Part shown: positions 31,346 to 41,178 of the stretch, piece after piece
Layout of the letters: every line of letters starts with the position of its first letter
Position numbering within the stretch: position 1 is the stretch's first letter
Assembly (NCBI GenBank): GCA_018820205.1
Contig: JAHJOK010000082.1
Location: 1 to 49,581 of the forward strand
Direction: 5' to 3'
Length of the DNA: 49,581 bases
Source of the DNA: Alphaproteobacteria bacterium
GTDB lineage: Bacteria > Pseudomonadota > Alphaproteobacteria > Caulobacterales > Caulobacteraceae
The notes under the pieces: model-generated
Seen by the model: only the letters and a program-made list of their open reading frames with translations
What the model was told of the DNA's origin: nothing
Database searches by the model: none
Translations under genes and position numbers: made by a program

Positions 31346-31974
31346 TCCTGCACGGCTATTTCCGGTCCGGCGCGGCCTGGCGCACGCGCATCGCCCTGAA
31401 TCTGAAGGGCGTCGCCTATGACCAGCGGGGCGTCGACCTGCGCACCGGGGTCCAGCGCGATGCGGATTTCCTGCGGCTCAATCCGCAGGGGATGGTCCCG
31501 GCGCTGGACATCGGCGACGCGGTCCTGACCCAGAGTCCGGCGATCCTGGAGTGGCTGGAGGAAGCCTATCCGGAGCCGGCCCTGCTGCCCGTCGATCCGG
31601 TCGGCCGCGCCCAGGTCCGGGCCATGGCCGCGCTGATCGGGTGCGACATCCATCCGCTGAACAATCTGCGGGTGCTGAAAGAGATCATGTCGACGTTCGG
31701 GGCCGATCAGGCTGCGACCCAGGCCTGGGCCGCGCGCTGGATGGTTCCGGGGTTCGAGGCCCTGTCGGCCCTGACCGAGCGGCACGGCGGCGACTGGCTG
31801 TTCGGCGACGCGCCGACGCTCGCCGATTGCTATCTGATCCCGCAGCTGGGCTCGGCCCGGCGGTTCGAAGTCGCGCTGGAGCCCTTTCCGCGCCTGCTCC
31901 GGATCGAGGCGCGGGCGATGGAACACTCCGCCTTCGCCGCCGCCCACCCGGATCGCCAGCCCGACGCCGACTGA
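31342..31974 (+). CDS. maiA: Maleylacetoacetate (or maleylpyruvate) isomerase, zeta-class GST
   Basis: The 210-residue zeta-class glutathione S-transferase isomerises maleylacetoacetate to fumarylacetoacetate. The N-terminal loop reads YFRSGAAWRTRIALNLKGV; the zeta motif S-S-C/A-x-x-x-V-R-I-A-L is kept as S-G-A-A-W-R-T-R-I-A-L. NPQGMVPALDIGDAVLTQSPAILEWLEEAYPEP carries the cis-Pro and Q-S glutathione contacts. CDIHPLNNLRVLK and DWLFGDAPTLADCYLIPQL are typical C-terminal blocks. With the overlapping FAH-family gene it forms the last two steps of homogentisate or gentisate breakdown. No ring-cleaving dioxygenase is in the window, so which pathway applies is open. Confidence 0.9.
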   Translation: MILHGYFRSGAAWRTRIALNLKGVAYDQRGVDLRTGVQRDADFLRLNPQGMVPALDIGDAVLTQSPAILEWLEEAYPEPALLPVDPVGRAQVRAMAALIGCDIHPLNNLRVLKEIMSTFGADQAATQAWAARWMVPGFEALSALTERHGGDWLFGDAPTLADCYLIPQLGSARRFEVALEPFPRLLRIEARAMEHSAFAAAHPDRQPDAD

Positions 31975-32052
31975 ACGAGCCCTGTTCGCCCGGTAAGGAA
32001 GCGGTAGGGTCTCCCTCAGCCTCCCTTAAACATTGCGCGTCAGTGTGGCCGG

Positions 32053-32958
32053 GTGAAATCAGCCGCATCCCCTTCCCCGGCCGCCAAACTGGCCCTGGCG
32101 GTCGTGACCGAGCCCGAACGCACCCAGTCGTTCGGCGGCGGAGCGATTCCCGCCGGCGCGCGTGAAGAGGCGATGCGGGCCCTGTTGCAGACGGCCGCCG
32201 ACGCCGGTGTCGGACGAATCGCGACCCGGCCGGCAGGCGACGGCGAACGTCTGCTGGGTCAGGCCTGGCCGTTTCCTTCGCCGTTCGCGGTTTCGGTGCG
32301 GACCGTCTGTCTGTCGGAGGGGCTGGACCGGGTCGAGGCGCGCGCCCGTCGTTCGCTGGAACGGATGGGCCTGCCGCGCGGCGACGTCCTGCTGTGTTCC
32401 GCCGCCGGTGATCTGGCGGGGGCCGAGGGTCGCGCCCTGTGGGACCGGATGCTGGCTTTGAAGGATCGCGGTCTTTTTCGTCGCATCGGCTTTCTGGCGA
32501 CGATGGAGGACGGGCCGATGCTGCTGGCCCGTCGGTTCCAGCCCGACGTCGTGCAGATGCCCTGCAACATTCTGGACCAGCGGCCGGTGACGGAGGGGAC
32601 GCTGAGCGAACTCGCCGGACTGGGCGTCGACGTTCACCTGTCGTCCGTGTTCGCGCGCGGCCTGTTGTTCACCAACCGCGAGAACCTGCCCGACCATCTG
32701 GCCGATCAGGGTGTCGCCCTGTCGCGCACGCGCCGTCGCCTGGCCGAGGCGCGGATCGATCCGATGCAGGCGGCGCTGGCCTTCTGTCTCGGCCTGCCGC
32801 CGGTCGCCGCCGTGGTGGCCAGCGTGGCCTCGGCCGCCGAACTGCGCGCGGTTCTGGCCGCCGCCCACGCCCCCCGACCCGACCTGGACTGGGAGGCGCT
32901 GGCCCTGGGCGAGCCGGCCGCGCTGAGCGCGCCCCGACGCCAGCAGGTCGCCGCCTAG
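32053..32958 (+). CDS. Aldo/keto-reductase-fold protein with degenerate active site
   Basis: The 301-residue protein follows the aldo/keto reductase order of blocks: EEAMRALLQTAADAGVGR, then GERLLGQAWP, SLERMGLPRGDVLL, ALWDRMLALKDRGLFRRIGFL, FQPDVVQMPCNILDQRP, GVDVHLSSVFARGLLF and MQAALAFCLGLPPVAAVVASVAS. The catalytic tetrad appears lost: Asp aligns to I56, Tyr to A61, Lys to R83 and the catalytic His to S116. The NADPH-side C-terminal block (VVASVASAAELRAVLAAA) is kept in outline. It may be a non-catalytic regulator or binding protein. The start is GTG at 32053. It stands alone between maiA and mutS, with a hairpin after the stop. Confidence 0.82.
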   Translation: MKSAASPSPAAKLALAVVTEPERTQSFGGGAIPAGAREEAMRALLQTAADAGVGRIATRPAGDGERLLGQAWPFPSPFAVSVRTVCLSEGLDRVEARARRSLERMGLPRGDVLLCSAAGDLAGAEGRALWDRMLALKDRGLFRRIGFLATMEDGPMLLARRFQPDVVQMPCNILDQRPVTEGTLSELAGLGVDVHLSSVFARGLLFTNRENLPDHLADQGVALSRTRRRLAEARIDPMQAALAFCLGLPPVAAVVASVASAAELRAVLAAAHAPRPDLDWEALALGEPAALSAPRRQQVAA

Positions 32959-32965
32959 ACCCCTC

Positions 32966-33000
32966 GTCTCGCCCTCACGCCTTCGGCGCAGGGAGGAGAC
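32966..33000. terminator. Imperfect hairpin between the AKR-like gene and mutS
   Basis: GTCTC (32966-32970) pairs with GAGAC (32996-33000), with CCCT/AGGG and CGCC/GGCG nested around TTC. It resembles a worn, shortened version of the compound repeat at 619-778 (same GTCTC...GGGAGGAGAC ends). It could terminate the AKR-like gene. The short remaining spacer to mutS shows nothing else. Confidence 0.45.
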
Positions 33001-33048
33001 ATCCGAGCTTGAGCCGCCGCCTGCGATCCGTCACCCTGACGCGCTCCC

Positions 33049-35730
33049 ATGAACGCGCCCCTCTCCCATCCGCCGAAGACCGATATCCGTGACGGCGTGA
33101 CGCCGTTCATGGCGCAATATCTGACGGCCAAGGCATCGCAGCCGGACGCGGTGCTGTTCTTCCGCATGGGCGATTTCTACGAGCTGTTCTTCGAGGACGC
33201 CGAACGGGTGGCCGCCGCCATCGGCCTGACCCTGACCAAGCGGGGCAAGCATCTGGGGGAGGACATCGCCATGTGCGGCATGCCCCACCACGCCGCAGAG
33301 GGCTATATCGCGCGGCTGATCCGTCAGGGGTTCAAGGTCGCCATCTGCGAACAAATGGAGGACCCGGCCGAGGCGAAGAAGCGCGGCTCCAAGGCGATCG
33401 TGCGGCGCGACATCGTCCGGGTGGTGACGCCGGGAACCCTGACCGAGGACTCGCTGCTGGACGCGCGGGGCGCCAACCGGCTGGCGGCCGTGGCGATCCG
33501 GCGCGGAAGGGCGGCGGTGGCGGTCGTCGAACTGTCGGCCGGGGCGGTTGATTGCGTCGTCTGCGAAGTCGGCGACCTGGGCGCGACCCTGGCGGCGTTC
33601 CGGCCCAGCGAGGTCCTGGTCACCGACAAACTCTATTCCGATCCGCAGCTTCAGGGCGCGCTGGACGGATCCGGCGGGGCGGTTCAGGCGCTGGCGTCGG
33701 CCGTGGCGGAGCCGGCTGCGGCGGCCGGCCGGGTCGCGCGCCTGTACGGCGTCGCCTCGCTGGACGGGTTCGGGGCGTTCGAAGAAGCCGAGGTCTCCGC
33801 CCTCGGCCTGATCGCCGCCTATCTGGAGACGACCCAGGCGGGCCGGGTTCCGGCGCTGTCGCCGCCGCGCCGGTCGGGGGATGCGGGCTTTCTGGCCATC
33901 GACCCGGCGACGCGGTTGTCGCTGGAGATCGACCGGACCCAAAGAGGCGAACGCGAGGGGTCGCTGCTGGCCTGTATCGACCGGACGGCGACTTCGGGTG
34001 GAGCGCGGGCGCTGGCCGAACGGATCGCCCGGCCGCTGCGCGATCCCGCCGCCATCAACGATGGACTGGACGCGGTGGAATGGCTGCTGGAGCGGCGCGG
34101 GCTGCGGCGCGATCTGCGCGACGGGCTGAAGGCCTCGGCCGACGTGGCGCGGGCAGCAGCGCGGCTGGCCCTGGGACGCGGCGGGCCGCGCGATCTGGCG
34201 GCCATCCGCACCGGGCTGACGGTGGCCGAAGGGATCGCCGGTCTGTTCACCGTCTCGCCCGATCCGCTGACCGGACCGCCCGCGCGCATCGTCGGCTGTC
34301 TGGACCGGCTGACGCTTGCGCCCGACGTGGCGCGGCTGATGCTGGATCTGGCCGAGGGTCTGGCCGAGGAGCCGCCGCATCTGGCGCGCGACGGCGGGTT
34401 CGTGCGACCCGGCTTCCGCCCCGAACTGGATGCGGCCCGGACGCTGAGGGACGACAGCCGCAGGGTCGTCGCCGATCTGGAGGCGCGCGCCGTCACCGAG
34501 AGCGGCGTGCCCTTCAAGGTCAAGCACAATGCGGTGCTGGGCTATTTCCTCGAGACCACGGCCAAACACGCCGAGCCCCTGTTCCGGGCCGGTCCCGAGA
34601 GCCCCTTCATTCACCGCCAGACCCTGGCGGCCCAGGTGCGGTTCACGACGGTCGAACTGTCGGAGCTGGACGCGAAGATCAGCCAGGCCGGTCATCGGGC
34701 GCTGGCCATGGAGGGCGAGACCTTCGAACTGTGGCGCCAGACCGTGCAGGCCCTGGCCATGCCGCTGCAGGCCGTGGCCGACGCGCTGGCCGAACTGGAC
34801 GCCACCGCCGCCCTGGCCGAATGGGCCGAGGAGGTCGGGGCGGTCCGCCCGGTCGTGGACGACAGCCGGATCTTCGTGGTCGAGGCGGGTCGCCATCCGG
34901 TGGTCGAGGCAGCGGTGAAGCGGGCGGGCGATCCCTTCACGCCGAACGACTGCAAACTGGACGGAGACGGTCACGGGTGTGCGCGGCTGTCGATCGTCAC
35001 CGGGCCGAACATGGCCGGCAAGTCGACCTTCCTGCGCCAGAACGCCCTGCTGGTGGTGCTGGCGCAAGGCGGCTGTTTCGTGCCGGCGAAATCGATGCGG
35101 CTGGGCGTCGTCGACCGTCTGTTCAGCCGGGTCGGGGCCGGGGACGATCTGGCGCGCGGGCGGTCCACCTTCATGATGGAGATGGTCGAGACGGCCGCCA
35201 TCCTGACCCAGGCGACGCCGCAGAGCTTCATCGTGCTGGACGAGATCGGGCGCGGCACGGCGACCTATGACGGACTGGCCATCGCCTGGGCCTGCGCCGA
35301 GGCCCTGCACGACGTGAACCGGTCGCGCACCCTGTTCGCGACCCACTATCACGAGCTGGCGCGGCTGGAGGAACGGCTGGACCACGTCTGCAACCTGTCG
35401 ATGCGGGCGCGGGAGTGGAACGGCGAACTGGTCTTCCTCCACGAGGCGGCGCCGGGCGCGGCGGACCGGTCCTATGGCGTCCAGGTGGCGAAACTGGCGG
35501 GCGTGCCGGCCACGGTCGTCACCCGCGCCCGCGCCGTGCTGGATCGGCTGGAGACCGAAAAGGCGGCGCAGGGACGTCTGGACGATCTTCCGCTGTTCGC
35601 CGTGGCCGAGCCGCCGCCTCCGCCGATGAAGTCTGCGGTCGACGATGCGGTGGCGTCGCTGGACCCCGACGCGCTGACCCCGCGCGAGGCTCTGGAGGCC
35701 CTGTACCGGCTGAAGGGGTTGGCGAAGTGA
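33049..35730 (+). CDS. mutS: DNA mismatch repair protein MutS
   Basis: Recognises base mismatches and small loops and starts MutL-dependent repair. The 893 residues are normal for MutS1. The mismatch-reading domain begins TPFMAQYLTAKASQPDAVLFFRMGDFYELFFEDA, with the Phe-x-Glu motif in GDFYELF. The Walker A loop is GPNMAGKSTFLRQNALL near residue 651, and the Walker B/signature region is FSRVGAGDDLARGRSTFMMEMVETAAIL..SFIVLDEIGRGTATYDG. TLFATHYHEL is the ATPase H-loop. It heads the mutS-glnD-murJ-trpS run. The stop is followed by a perfect inverted repeat. Confidence 0.97.
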   Translation: MNAPLSHPPKTDIRDGVTPFMAQYLTAKASQPDAVLFFRMGDFYELFFEDAERVAAAIGLTLTKRGKHLGEDIAMCGMPHHAAEGYIARLIRQGFKVAICEQMEDPAEAKKRGSKAIVRRDIVRVVTPGTLTEDSLLDARGANRLAAVAIRRGRAAVAVVELSAGAVDCVVCEVGDLGATLAAFRPSEVLVTDKLYSDPQLQGALDGSGGAVQALASAVAEPAAAAGRVARLYGVASLDGFGAFEEAEVSALGLIAAYLETTQAGRVPALSPPRRSGDAGFLAIDPATRLSLEIDRTQRGEREGSLLACIDRTATSGGARALAERIARPLRDPAAINDGLDAVEWLLERRGLRRDLRDGLKASADVARAAARLALGRGGPRDLAAIRTGLTVAEGIAGLFTVSPDPLTGPPARIVGCLDRLTLAPDVARLMLDLAEGLAEEPPHLARDGGFVRPGFRPELDAARTLRDDSRRVVADLEARAVTESGVPFKVKHNAVLGYFLETTAKHAEPLFRAGPESPFIHRQTLAAQVRFTTVELSELDAKISQAGHRALAMEGETFELWRQTVQALAMPLQAVADALAELDATAALAEWAEEVGAVRPVVDDSRIFVVEAGRHPVVEAAVKRAGDPFTPNDCKLDGDGHGCARLSIVTGPNMAGKSTFLRQNALLVVLAQGGCFVPAKSMRLGVVDRLFSRVGAGDDLARGRSTFMMEMVETAAILTQATPQSFIVLDEIGRGTATYDGLAIAWACAEALHDVNRSRTLFATHYHELARLEERLDHVCNLSMRAREWNGELVFLHEAAPGAADRSYGVQVAKLAGVPATVVTRARAVLDRLETEKAAQGRLDDLPLFAVAEPPPPPMKSAVDDAVASLDPDALTPREALEALYRLKGLAK

Positions 35731-35739
35731 ACTCCTCTT

Positions 35740-35810
35740 CTTTCGTCATCCTCCGGCAAGCCGCGCTTGGCTCCCCCGGTCTCGCTGCGCTCGCCGGAGG
35801 ATGACGAAAG
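35740..35810. repeat. 18-base perfect inverted repeat spanning the mutS-glnD junction
   Basis: CTTTCGTCATCCTCCGGC (35740-35757) is the exact complement of GCCGGAGGATGACGAAAG (35793-35810). The 35-base loop between holds a smaller CGAGCG-type pairing. The right arm contains the apparent glnD ATG (35801) and a GGAGG (35796-35800). The arm sequence TCATCCTC..GAGGATGA is of the kind dispersed between genes in many alphaproteobacteria. It may act as a terminator for mutS, a translation block for glnD, or be a parasitic repeat. Confidence 0.85.
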
Positions 35811-38494
35811 TGGGGGAGTCCCTCGACACCCGCCTCGACGCGACCGTCTCCGCCTCCGGCGTCCGGCCCGCCGTCGCCGCCATACTGAAATCCCACCATG
35901 ACGCCGCGCGTGAGAAGATCGCCGCGAAACTGTCGAACGGCCTGCCCGGCGTGGAAGTCGCGCGCCTGTATGCGGCGGCGGCGGACGAACTGCTGATCGC
36001 CCTGTGGCGGTTCACGACCGAGACGCTTTATCCGTCGCACAATCCGACCGAGGCCGAGAAACTGGCCCTGATCGCGGTCGGCGGATATGGACGCGGCGTT
36101 CTGGCGCCCTATTCCGATCTGGATCTGGTCTTCCTGCGGCCGTGGAAGACGACGGCCCGCACCGAGACGGTGGCGGAGTTCATCCTCTATGTCCTGTGGG
36201 ACCTGGGGCTGAAGGTCGGGTCGTCGGCGCGATCGGTGGACGAGGCGCTGTCGCTGGCCCGGTCCGACATGACCATCCGCACCGCCATGCTGGAAGCCCG
36301 ACCCCTGGTGGGCGATGCGGCCCTGACCGAGGATTTCCTGTGGCGGTTCCGGGGCATGGTCACCAATGCCGATCCCCGCCCCTTCATCGCCGCCAAGATG
36401 GAGGAGCGCGACACCCGCCACGCCAAGGCCGGGGCCACCCGCTATCGGGTCGAGCCGAACATCAAGGACGGCAAGGGCGGGCTGCGCGACCTGAACACCC
36501 TGTTCTGGATCGCGCGGTCGCTGGCCCCCGACAGTCCGTTGGGCGCCAGGGTCATGGACGACCTGCTGACCGCGCGCGAACGGCGCACGTTCGAGGAAGC
36601 GTTCGACTTCCTGTGGCGGGTGCGGGCGCATCTGCATCTGGCGGCCGGGCGCGCCGAGGAGAAACTGACGTTCGACCTGCAGCCCGAGGTGGCGCGGCGG
36701 ATGGGCTGGCGCGGGCGCGGCGACGAACCGGCGGTCGAGCGGTTCATGCGTCGCTATTTCCTGGTGGCCCGCGACGTCGGCGCCCTGACCCGGGCCATGA
36801 GCGCCACGCTGGAGGCGCGCCAGCAGAAGAAGACGATGAGCCTGTCGCGGCTGATCCCGGGGCGAAAACGCAACCTGGGCGTCGAGGGGTTCTTCGAGGA
36901 CGGCGGGCGTCTGTCGGTCACTGGGCCGGAGGTGTTCGCCGACGACCCGGTCAAGCTGATCAGCCTGTTCGCCTGCGCCGATCAGCACGATCTGGACGTC
37001 CATCCGCACGCCTTTTCGGCCGTGACCCGGTCGCTGGCCCTGGTGACGCCGAGGCTGAGGCGCGACCCGAGGGCCACGGCCGCCCTGCTGCACGTGCTGG
37101 CGCACGGGCAACAGCCGTACCGCGTCCTGACCATCATGAACGAGGCGGGATTGCTGGGCCGGTTCCTGCCGGAATGGGGCCGGATCGTCGGCCAGACCCA
37201 GTTCAACATGTACCACGCCTATACGGTCGACGAGCACACGCTGCAGGCCATCGGCATCATCAACGACATCGCCCGCGGCAAGCTGAAACCCGACCATCCG
37301 CTGGCGACCGATGTGGTGCATCTGATCGCCGACTATGAGGCGCTGATGCTGGCCATGCTGTTGCACGACGTCGGCAAGGGGGGCGAGCGGGGTCAGCTGG
37401 AAGACGGCGCCATCGCCGCGCGCCGGGCCTGCGAAAGGCTGGGGATCGAGACGCGGCGGATCGAGATCATCGTCTGGCTGGTGCGCCATCACCTGGCCCT
37501 GTCCGACTATGCCCAGAAACGCGACCTATCCGACCCGGCCACGGTCCAGGCCTTCGCCGAGATCGTCGGCGATCCCGAGCGGCTGCGGATGCTGCTGGTC
37601 CTGACCGTGGCCGACATTCGCGCGGTGGGACCGGGCGTGTGGAACAGCTGGAAGGGGCAGCTGATGCGCACCCTGTACGGGCGGGTCGAGGCCGTGTTCC
37701 GGGGCGAGACGGCGGAGGGCGCCGATCCCCTGGCCGATCATGCGGCGTTGGTGGCGCGGGCCGCCGCCGGCGGGGCGGCGGCCGAGGCGCATGACGGGCC
37801 GGGCGCGATGGACGCGACGACCGAAATCGCCCTGGCGGCCCGGGATCGGCCCGGCCTGTTCGCGGACCTGACGGCGGTTCTGGCCGCTGCCGGCGCCGAC
37901 GTGGCGGGGGCCCGGGTGGCGACCACCGCCGACGGGACGGTGCTGGACGTGTTCCAGGTGCAGGACGGGGCCGCGCGCCCCTATGGTCACGACGAACCGC
38001 GTCGCCTGACCTCGCTGGTCGCGGCGCTGGAGGCGGCGGCGCGGGGCGAGACGCCAGTCCAGCCGCCGGCCATTCCGACGCCCTCGCCCCGCCGTGCGGC
38101 GTTCGACGTGCGGCCTGTGGTGATGATCGACAACGCCGCCAGCGCCGTCGCCACCGTGATCGAGGTGTCCGGGGCCAACCGGCCCGGACTGCTGGCCGAA
38201 CTGTCGCGCACCCTGTCGGACCACGACCTGTCGATCCGCTCGGCCCATGTCGCCGGGTTCGGCGAGCGGGCGGTGGACAGTTTCTACGTCACCGACCGCA
38301 AGGGGCGGAAACTGAAGTCCGACGTCCTGCTGGACGAGGTTCACGCGGCCCTGGAAGCCGTGGTTGATCGCACGCCCGCGGCGCCCGACGGTCGCAAGAT
38401 CACCGCCGCGCGGGCCAGCGCCCGCGACGTCTCCGAGCTTCGTCCGCGCCGCGTGGCGGTAAAGGCCGTTTCGCCCGACGCGGAACCGGGCTAA
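35801..38494 (+). CDS. glnD: [Protein-PII] uridylyltransferase / uridylyl-removing enzyme
   Basis: Senses glutamine and adds or removes UMP on the PII proteins. The 897 residues match the family. The nucleotidyltransferase motif is AVGGYGRGVLAPYSDLDLVFL (G-G-Y-G-R-G at 94-99, metal Asps at about 107 and 109). The HD hydrolase is LMLAMLLHDVGKGGERGQLEDGA near residue 525. Two C-terminal ACT domains follow (EIALAARDRPGLFADLTAVLAAAGADV and VIEVSGANRPGLLAELSRTLSDHDLSI). The ATG at 35801 has GGAGG directly against it, whereas a GTG at 35810 has GGAGG nine bases upstream; the latter may be the real start. The ATG lies inside a perfect inverted repeat. Confidence 0.95.
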   Translation: MTKVGESLDTRLDATVSASGVRPAVAAILKSHHDAAREKIAAKLSNGLPGVEVARLYAAAADELLIALWRFTTETLYPSHNPTEAEKLALIAVGGYGRGVLAPYSDLDLVFLRPWKTTARTETVAEFILYVLWDLGLKVGSSARSVDEALSLARSDMTIRTAMLEARPLVGDAALTEDFLWRFRGMVTNADPRPFIAAKMEERDTRHAKAGATRYRVEPNIKDGKGGLRDLNTLFWIARSLAPDSPLGARVMDDLLTARERRTFEEAFDFLWRVRAHLHLAAGRAEEKLTFDLQPEVARRMGWRGRGDEPAVERFMRRYFLVARDVGALTRAMSATLEARQQKKTMSLSRLIPGRKRNLGVEGFFEDGGRLSVTGPEVFADDPVKLISLFACADQHDLDVHPHAFSAVTRSLALVTPRLRRDPRATAALLHVLAHGQQPYRVLTIMNEAGLLGRFLPEWGRIVGQTQFNMYHAYTVDEHTLQAIGIINDIARGKLKPDHPLATDVVHLIADYEALMLAMLLHDVGKGGERGQLEDGAIAARRACERLGIETRRIEIIVWLVRHHLALSDYAQKRDLSDPATVQAFAEIVGDPERLRMLLVLTVADIRAVGPGVWNSWKGQLMRTLYGRVEAVFRGETAEGADPLADHAALVARAAAGGAAAEAHDGPGAMDATTEIALAARDRPGLFADLTAVLAAAGADVAGARVATTADGTVLDVFQVQDGAARPYGHDEPRRLTSLVAALEAAARGETPVQPPAIPTPSPRRAAFDVRPVVMIDNAASAVATVIEVSGANRPGLLAELSRTLSDHDLSIRSAHVAGFGERAVDSFYVTDRKGRKLKSDVLLDEVHAALEAVVDRTPAAPDGRKITAARASARDVSELRPRRVAVKAVSPDAEPG

Positions 38495-38535
38495 GTGCCC
38501 ACTCTCCTCCGCCTCGAGCCTGTGAGCGTTCGACC

Positions 38536-40131
38536 TTGAGCCTGGCCCGCAACACGCTCGTTCAGGCGACCCTGACGCTGGGCAGCCGCATCCTGGGGTT
38601 CGCACGCGATCTGGTGCTGTCGGCCCGGTTCGGCCAGGGGCCGATGATGGACGCCTTCACCACGGCGTTGATGCTGCCCAACATGTTCCGTCGCCTGTTC
38701 GCCGAAGGCGCCTTCGCCCAGGCCTTCGTGCCCATCTATGGCGGGGTGCGGGCGCGCGAGGGCGAGGAGGCCGCGGCGGTCACGGCGTCGGAGGCCCTCA
38801 GCTTCATGTTCGCCGTCGTGGCGGCGTTCTGCATCCTGCTGCAGGTTTTGATGCCGTGGGTCATGCCGTGGCTGCTGTCCGCGTGGCGCGACGACACGGG
38901 CGTGATGTGGGCGGCCACGACGGCGGCCCAACTGACCATGCCGTATCTGGCCTGTATGACCATCGCGTCCCTGCTGTCGGGGGTGCTGAACACATCCGGC
39001 CGGTTCGCCCTGTCGGCGGGCGTGCCGGTGTTCCTGAACCTGTGCACCCTGGTCCCGCTGCTGGCGCCCAGTCTGATCCCGATGAGCCAGCCGACCGTCC
39101 TGATCGCGGTCTCGGCGGCCGTGACCGTGTCCGGCGTGGTCCAGGCGGGTCTGTTGTGGTGGGGCGTGCGTCGCCTCGGCATCCGGATCAATCTGAGCTG
39201 GCCCCGGCTGACCGCGGGCGTGTCGCGGACTCTGAAACTGGCCATTCCTGGCGTGCTGGCCGGCGGAGCGCTGCAACTGAACTCAGTGGTCAGCCAGCTT
39301 CTGACCGGTTCGAACGAAGGCGCCCGTTCGGTGCTCTACAACGCCGATCGCCTGTATCAGCTGCCGCTCGGCCTGGTCGGTGTCGCGATCGGCCTGGCCC
39401 TGGTGCCGCGCCTGACCAGGGCCTTTGTTTCCGGCGATCACGAGGGCGGGCGCAGGACGCTGGACGACGGGATCACCCTGTCGATGGCCTTCACCCTGCC
39501 GGCGGCCGTGGCCCTGTTCGTCATCCCGTTCTTCATCATCGACGCCACGGTGACGCGCGGCGCCTTCACCAGCGCCGACGCCGCGCGCACCGCCGACGTG
39601 TTGCGCCAGTTCGCCTGGGGCGTGCCGGCCTTCGTCCTGGCCAAGGTGCTGACGCCGCCCTTCTTCGCCCGCGAGGACACGCGCCGGCCGATGATCTTCG
39701 CCGTGGTCGCCGTGGCGGTGACGGTCGTGTTGGGATCGGGCCTGTTCTTCTGGTTCAGCCGCATCGGTCTGGACGGGGTGCTGGGCCTGGCCATCGCCAC
39801 CAGCGTCTCGGCCTGGATCAATGTGGCGCTGCTGGGCGGGACCCTGATCCGCGAAAAGGCCTGGGGCCTGTCCGGCCGGTTCGTGTCGCGCTTCATCCGG
39901 GTGCTGGCCGCCAGCGCCGTGATGGCGGCGGTTCTGGTGCCGGCGAGCCTGTTCTATCGCGAGCTCAGCGCGATCTTTCTGGCCAAGGAGATCGCCGTCC
40001 TGGTGGTCTGCGGCGTCGGGGCCCTTGTGTATGGCGTCTGCCTCGTGCTTTTCCGCGCGGTGAGCGTGGCCGACCTGAAGGCGACGCTGAAGCGTGAACC
40101 GGGCGCCTCGGCCCCGACCGGACTGGATTGA
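38536..40131 (+). CDS. murJ: Lipid II flippase MurJ (MviN)
   Basis: Flips lipid II across the inner membrane for peptidoglycan synthesis. The 531-residue protein has 14 hydrophobic segments. The opening [67 protein letters not shown] is the canonical MviN start, with the Arg/Asp-containing central-cavity positions and the F-R-R-L-F-A-E-G-A motif. [23 protein letters not shown] and [12 protein letters not shown] are also typical. The start codon is TTG at 38536 with no clear ribosome site; no nearby ATG would keep the conserved start. The stop overlaps the trpS ATG (TGATG). Confidence 0.96.
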   Translation: MSLARNTLVQATLTLGSRILGFARDLVLSARFGQGPMMDAFTTALMLPNMFRRLFAEGAFAQAFVPIYGGVRAREGEEAAAVTASEALSFMFAVVAAFCILLQVLMPWVMPWLLSAWRDDTGVMWAATTAAQLTMPYLACMTIASLLSGVLNTSGRFALSAGVPVFLNLCTLVPLLAPSLIPMSQPTVLIAVSAAVTVSGVVQAGLLWWGVRRLGIRINLSWPRLTAGVSRTLKLAIPGVLAGGALQLNSVVSQLLTGSNEGARSVLYNADRLYQLPLGLVGVAIGLALVPRLTRAFVSGDHEGGRRTLDDGITLSMAFTLPAAVALFVIPFFIIDATVTRGAFTSADAARTADVLRQFAWGVPAFVLAKVLTPPFFAREDTRRPMIFAVVAVAVTVVLGSGLFFWFSRIGLDGVLGLAIATSVSAWINVALLGGTLIREKAWGLSGRFVSRFIRVLAASAVMAAVLVPASLFYRELSAIFLAKEIAVLVVCGVGALVYGVCLVLFRAVSVADLKATLKREPGASAPTGLD

Positions 40132-41174
40132 TGACTGACGCCTCCTCGACGATCACCGCCTATCAAGGTCCGCGCCGTATCCTGTCAGGGATTCAAGCCT
40201 CGGGCGCCCTGCACCTGGGCAACTATCTGGGCGCGCTGAAGCGGTTCACGGCCCTTCAGGACAGCGGTGCGCCCTGTTTCCTGTTCGTCGCCGATCTGCA
40301 CGCCATCACCGTGTGGCAGGATCCGGCCCTGCTGACGGCCCAGACGCGAGAGATCGCGGCGGCCTATATCGCCTCGGGCCTCGACCCGGCGAAATCGACC
40401 ATCTTTCCGCAGTCGGCGGTGCGGGCGCACTCCGAACTGGCCTGGATACTGAACTGCGTCGCCCGCCTGGGCTGGCTGGACCGGATGACCCAGTTCAAGG
40501 AGAAGTCGGGCAAGCACAAGGAACGATCCTCGGTCGGGCTCTATACCTATCCGGTGCTCCAGGCCGCCGACATCCTGCTCTACAAGGCCACGGAGGTGCC
40601 GGTGGGCGAGGACCAGAAACAGCATCTGGAGCTGACCCGCGACATCGCCTCGAAATTCAACACCGACTTCAATGCGCCCGGCTTTTTCCCCCTGCCCGAA
40701 CCCCTGATCCAGGGACCGGCCACGCGCGTCATGTCCTTGCGCGACGGGGCGGCCAAGATGTCCAAGTCCGATCCCTCGGACCAGTCGCGCATCAACCTGA
40801 CCGACGACGCCGACACCATCGCCGCCAAGGTGCGCAAGGCCCGGACCGACCCGGAGCCTTTGCCCGAGACCCTGGACGGTCTGGCCGACCGGGCCGAGGC
40901 CAAGAACCTGGTGGCCATCTATGCGGCCCTGGCCGACATCACCCGCGAACAGGTCATCGAACAGTTCGCGGGCCAGGGCTTCGGCGCGTTCAAGCCCGCC
41001 CTGGCCGATCTGGCGGTATCGTCGCTGGCCCCCGTCACCGCCGAAATGCGCCGGCTGATGGACGACCCGGCCGAGATCGACCGGGTGCTCAAGAACGGCG
41101 CCGAACGCGCCGCCGAGATCGCCGATCCGGTGGTCGACGAGGTCAAGAAGATCGTCGGCTTCTGGCGGGGTTGA
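40131..41174 (+). CDS. trpS: Tryptophanyl-tRNA synthetase
   Basis: Class I aminoacyl-tRNA synthetase of 347 residues. The HIGH-like motif is in [24 protein letters not shown], and the KMSKS motif is in [58 protein letters not shown] is the tryptophan-pocket block. The ATG at 40131 overlaps the murJ stop by one base; a TTG one codon earlier is also possible. The order murJ-trpS is conserved in many alphaproteobacteria and here continues to an OsmC-like gene four bases after the stop. Confidence 0.96.
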   Translation: MTDASSTITAYQGPRRILSGIQASGALHLGNYLGALKRFTALQDSGAPCFLFVADLHAITVWQDPALLTAQTREIAAAYIASGLDPAKSTIFPQSAVRAHSELAWILNCVARLGWLDRMTQFKEKSGKHKERSSVGLYTYPVLQAADILLYKATEVPVGEDQKQHLELTRDIASKFNTDFNAPGFFPLPEPLIQGPATRVMSLRDGAAKMSKSDPSDQSRINLTDDADTIAAKVRKARTDPEPLPETLDGLADRAEAKNLVAIYAALADITREQVIEQFAGQGFGAFKPALADLAVSSLAPVTAEMRRLMDDPAEIDRVLKNGAERAAEIADPVVDEVKKIVGFWRG

Positions 41175-41178
41175 ACCG

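Noticed and set aside
33031..35442. 803-codon open frame on the minus strand opposite mutS
   Set aside because: It is a shadow of mutS: Gln/Arg/Gly-rich, no motifs and no ribosome site.
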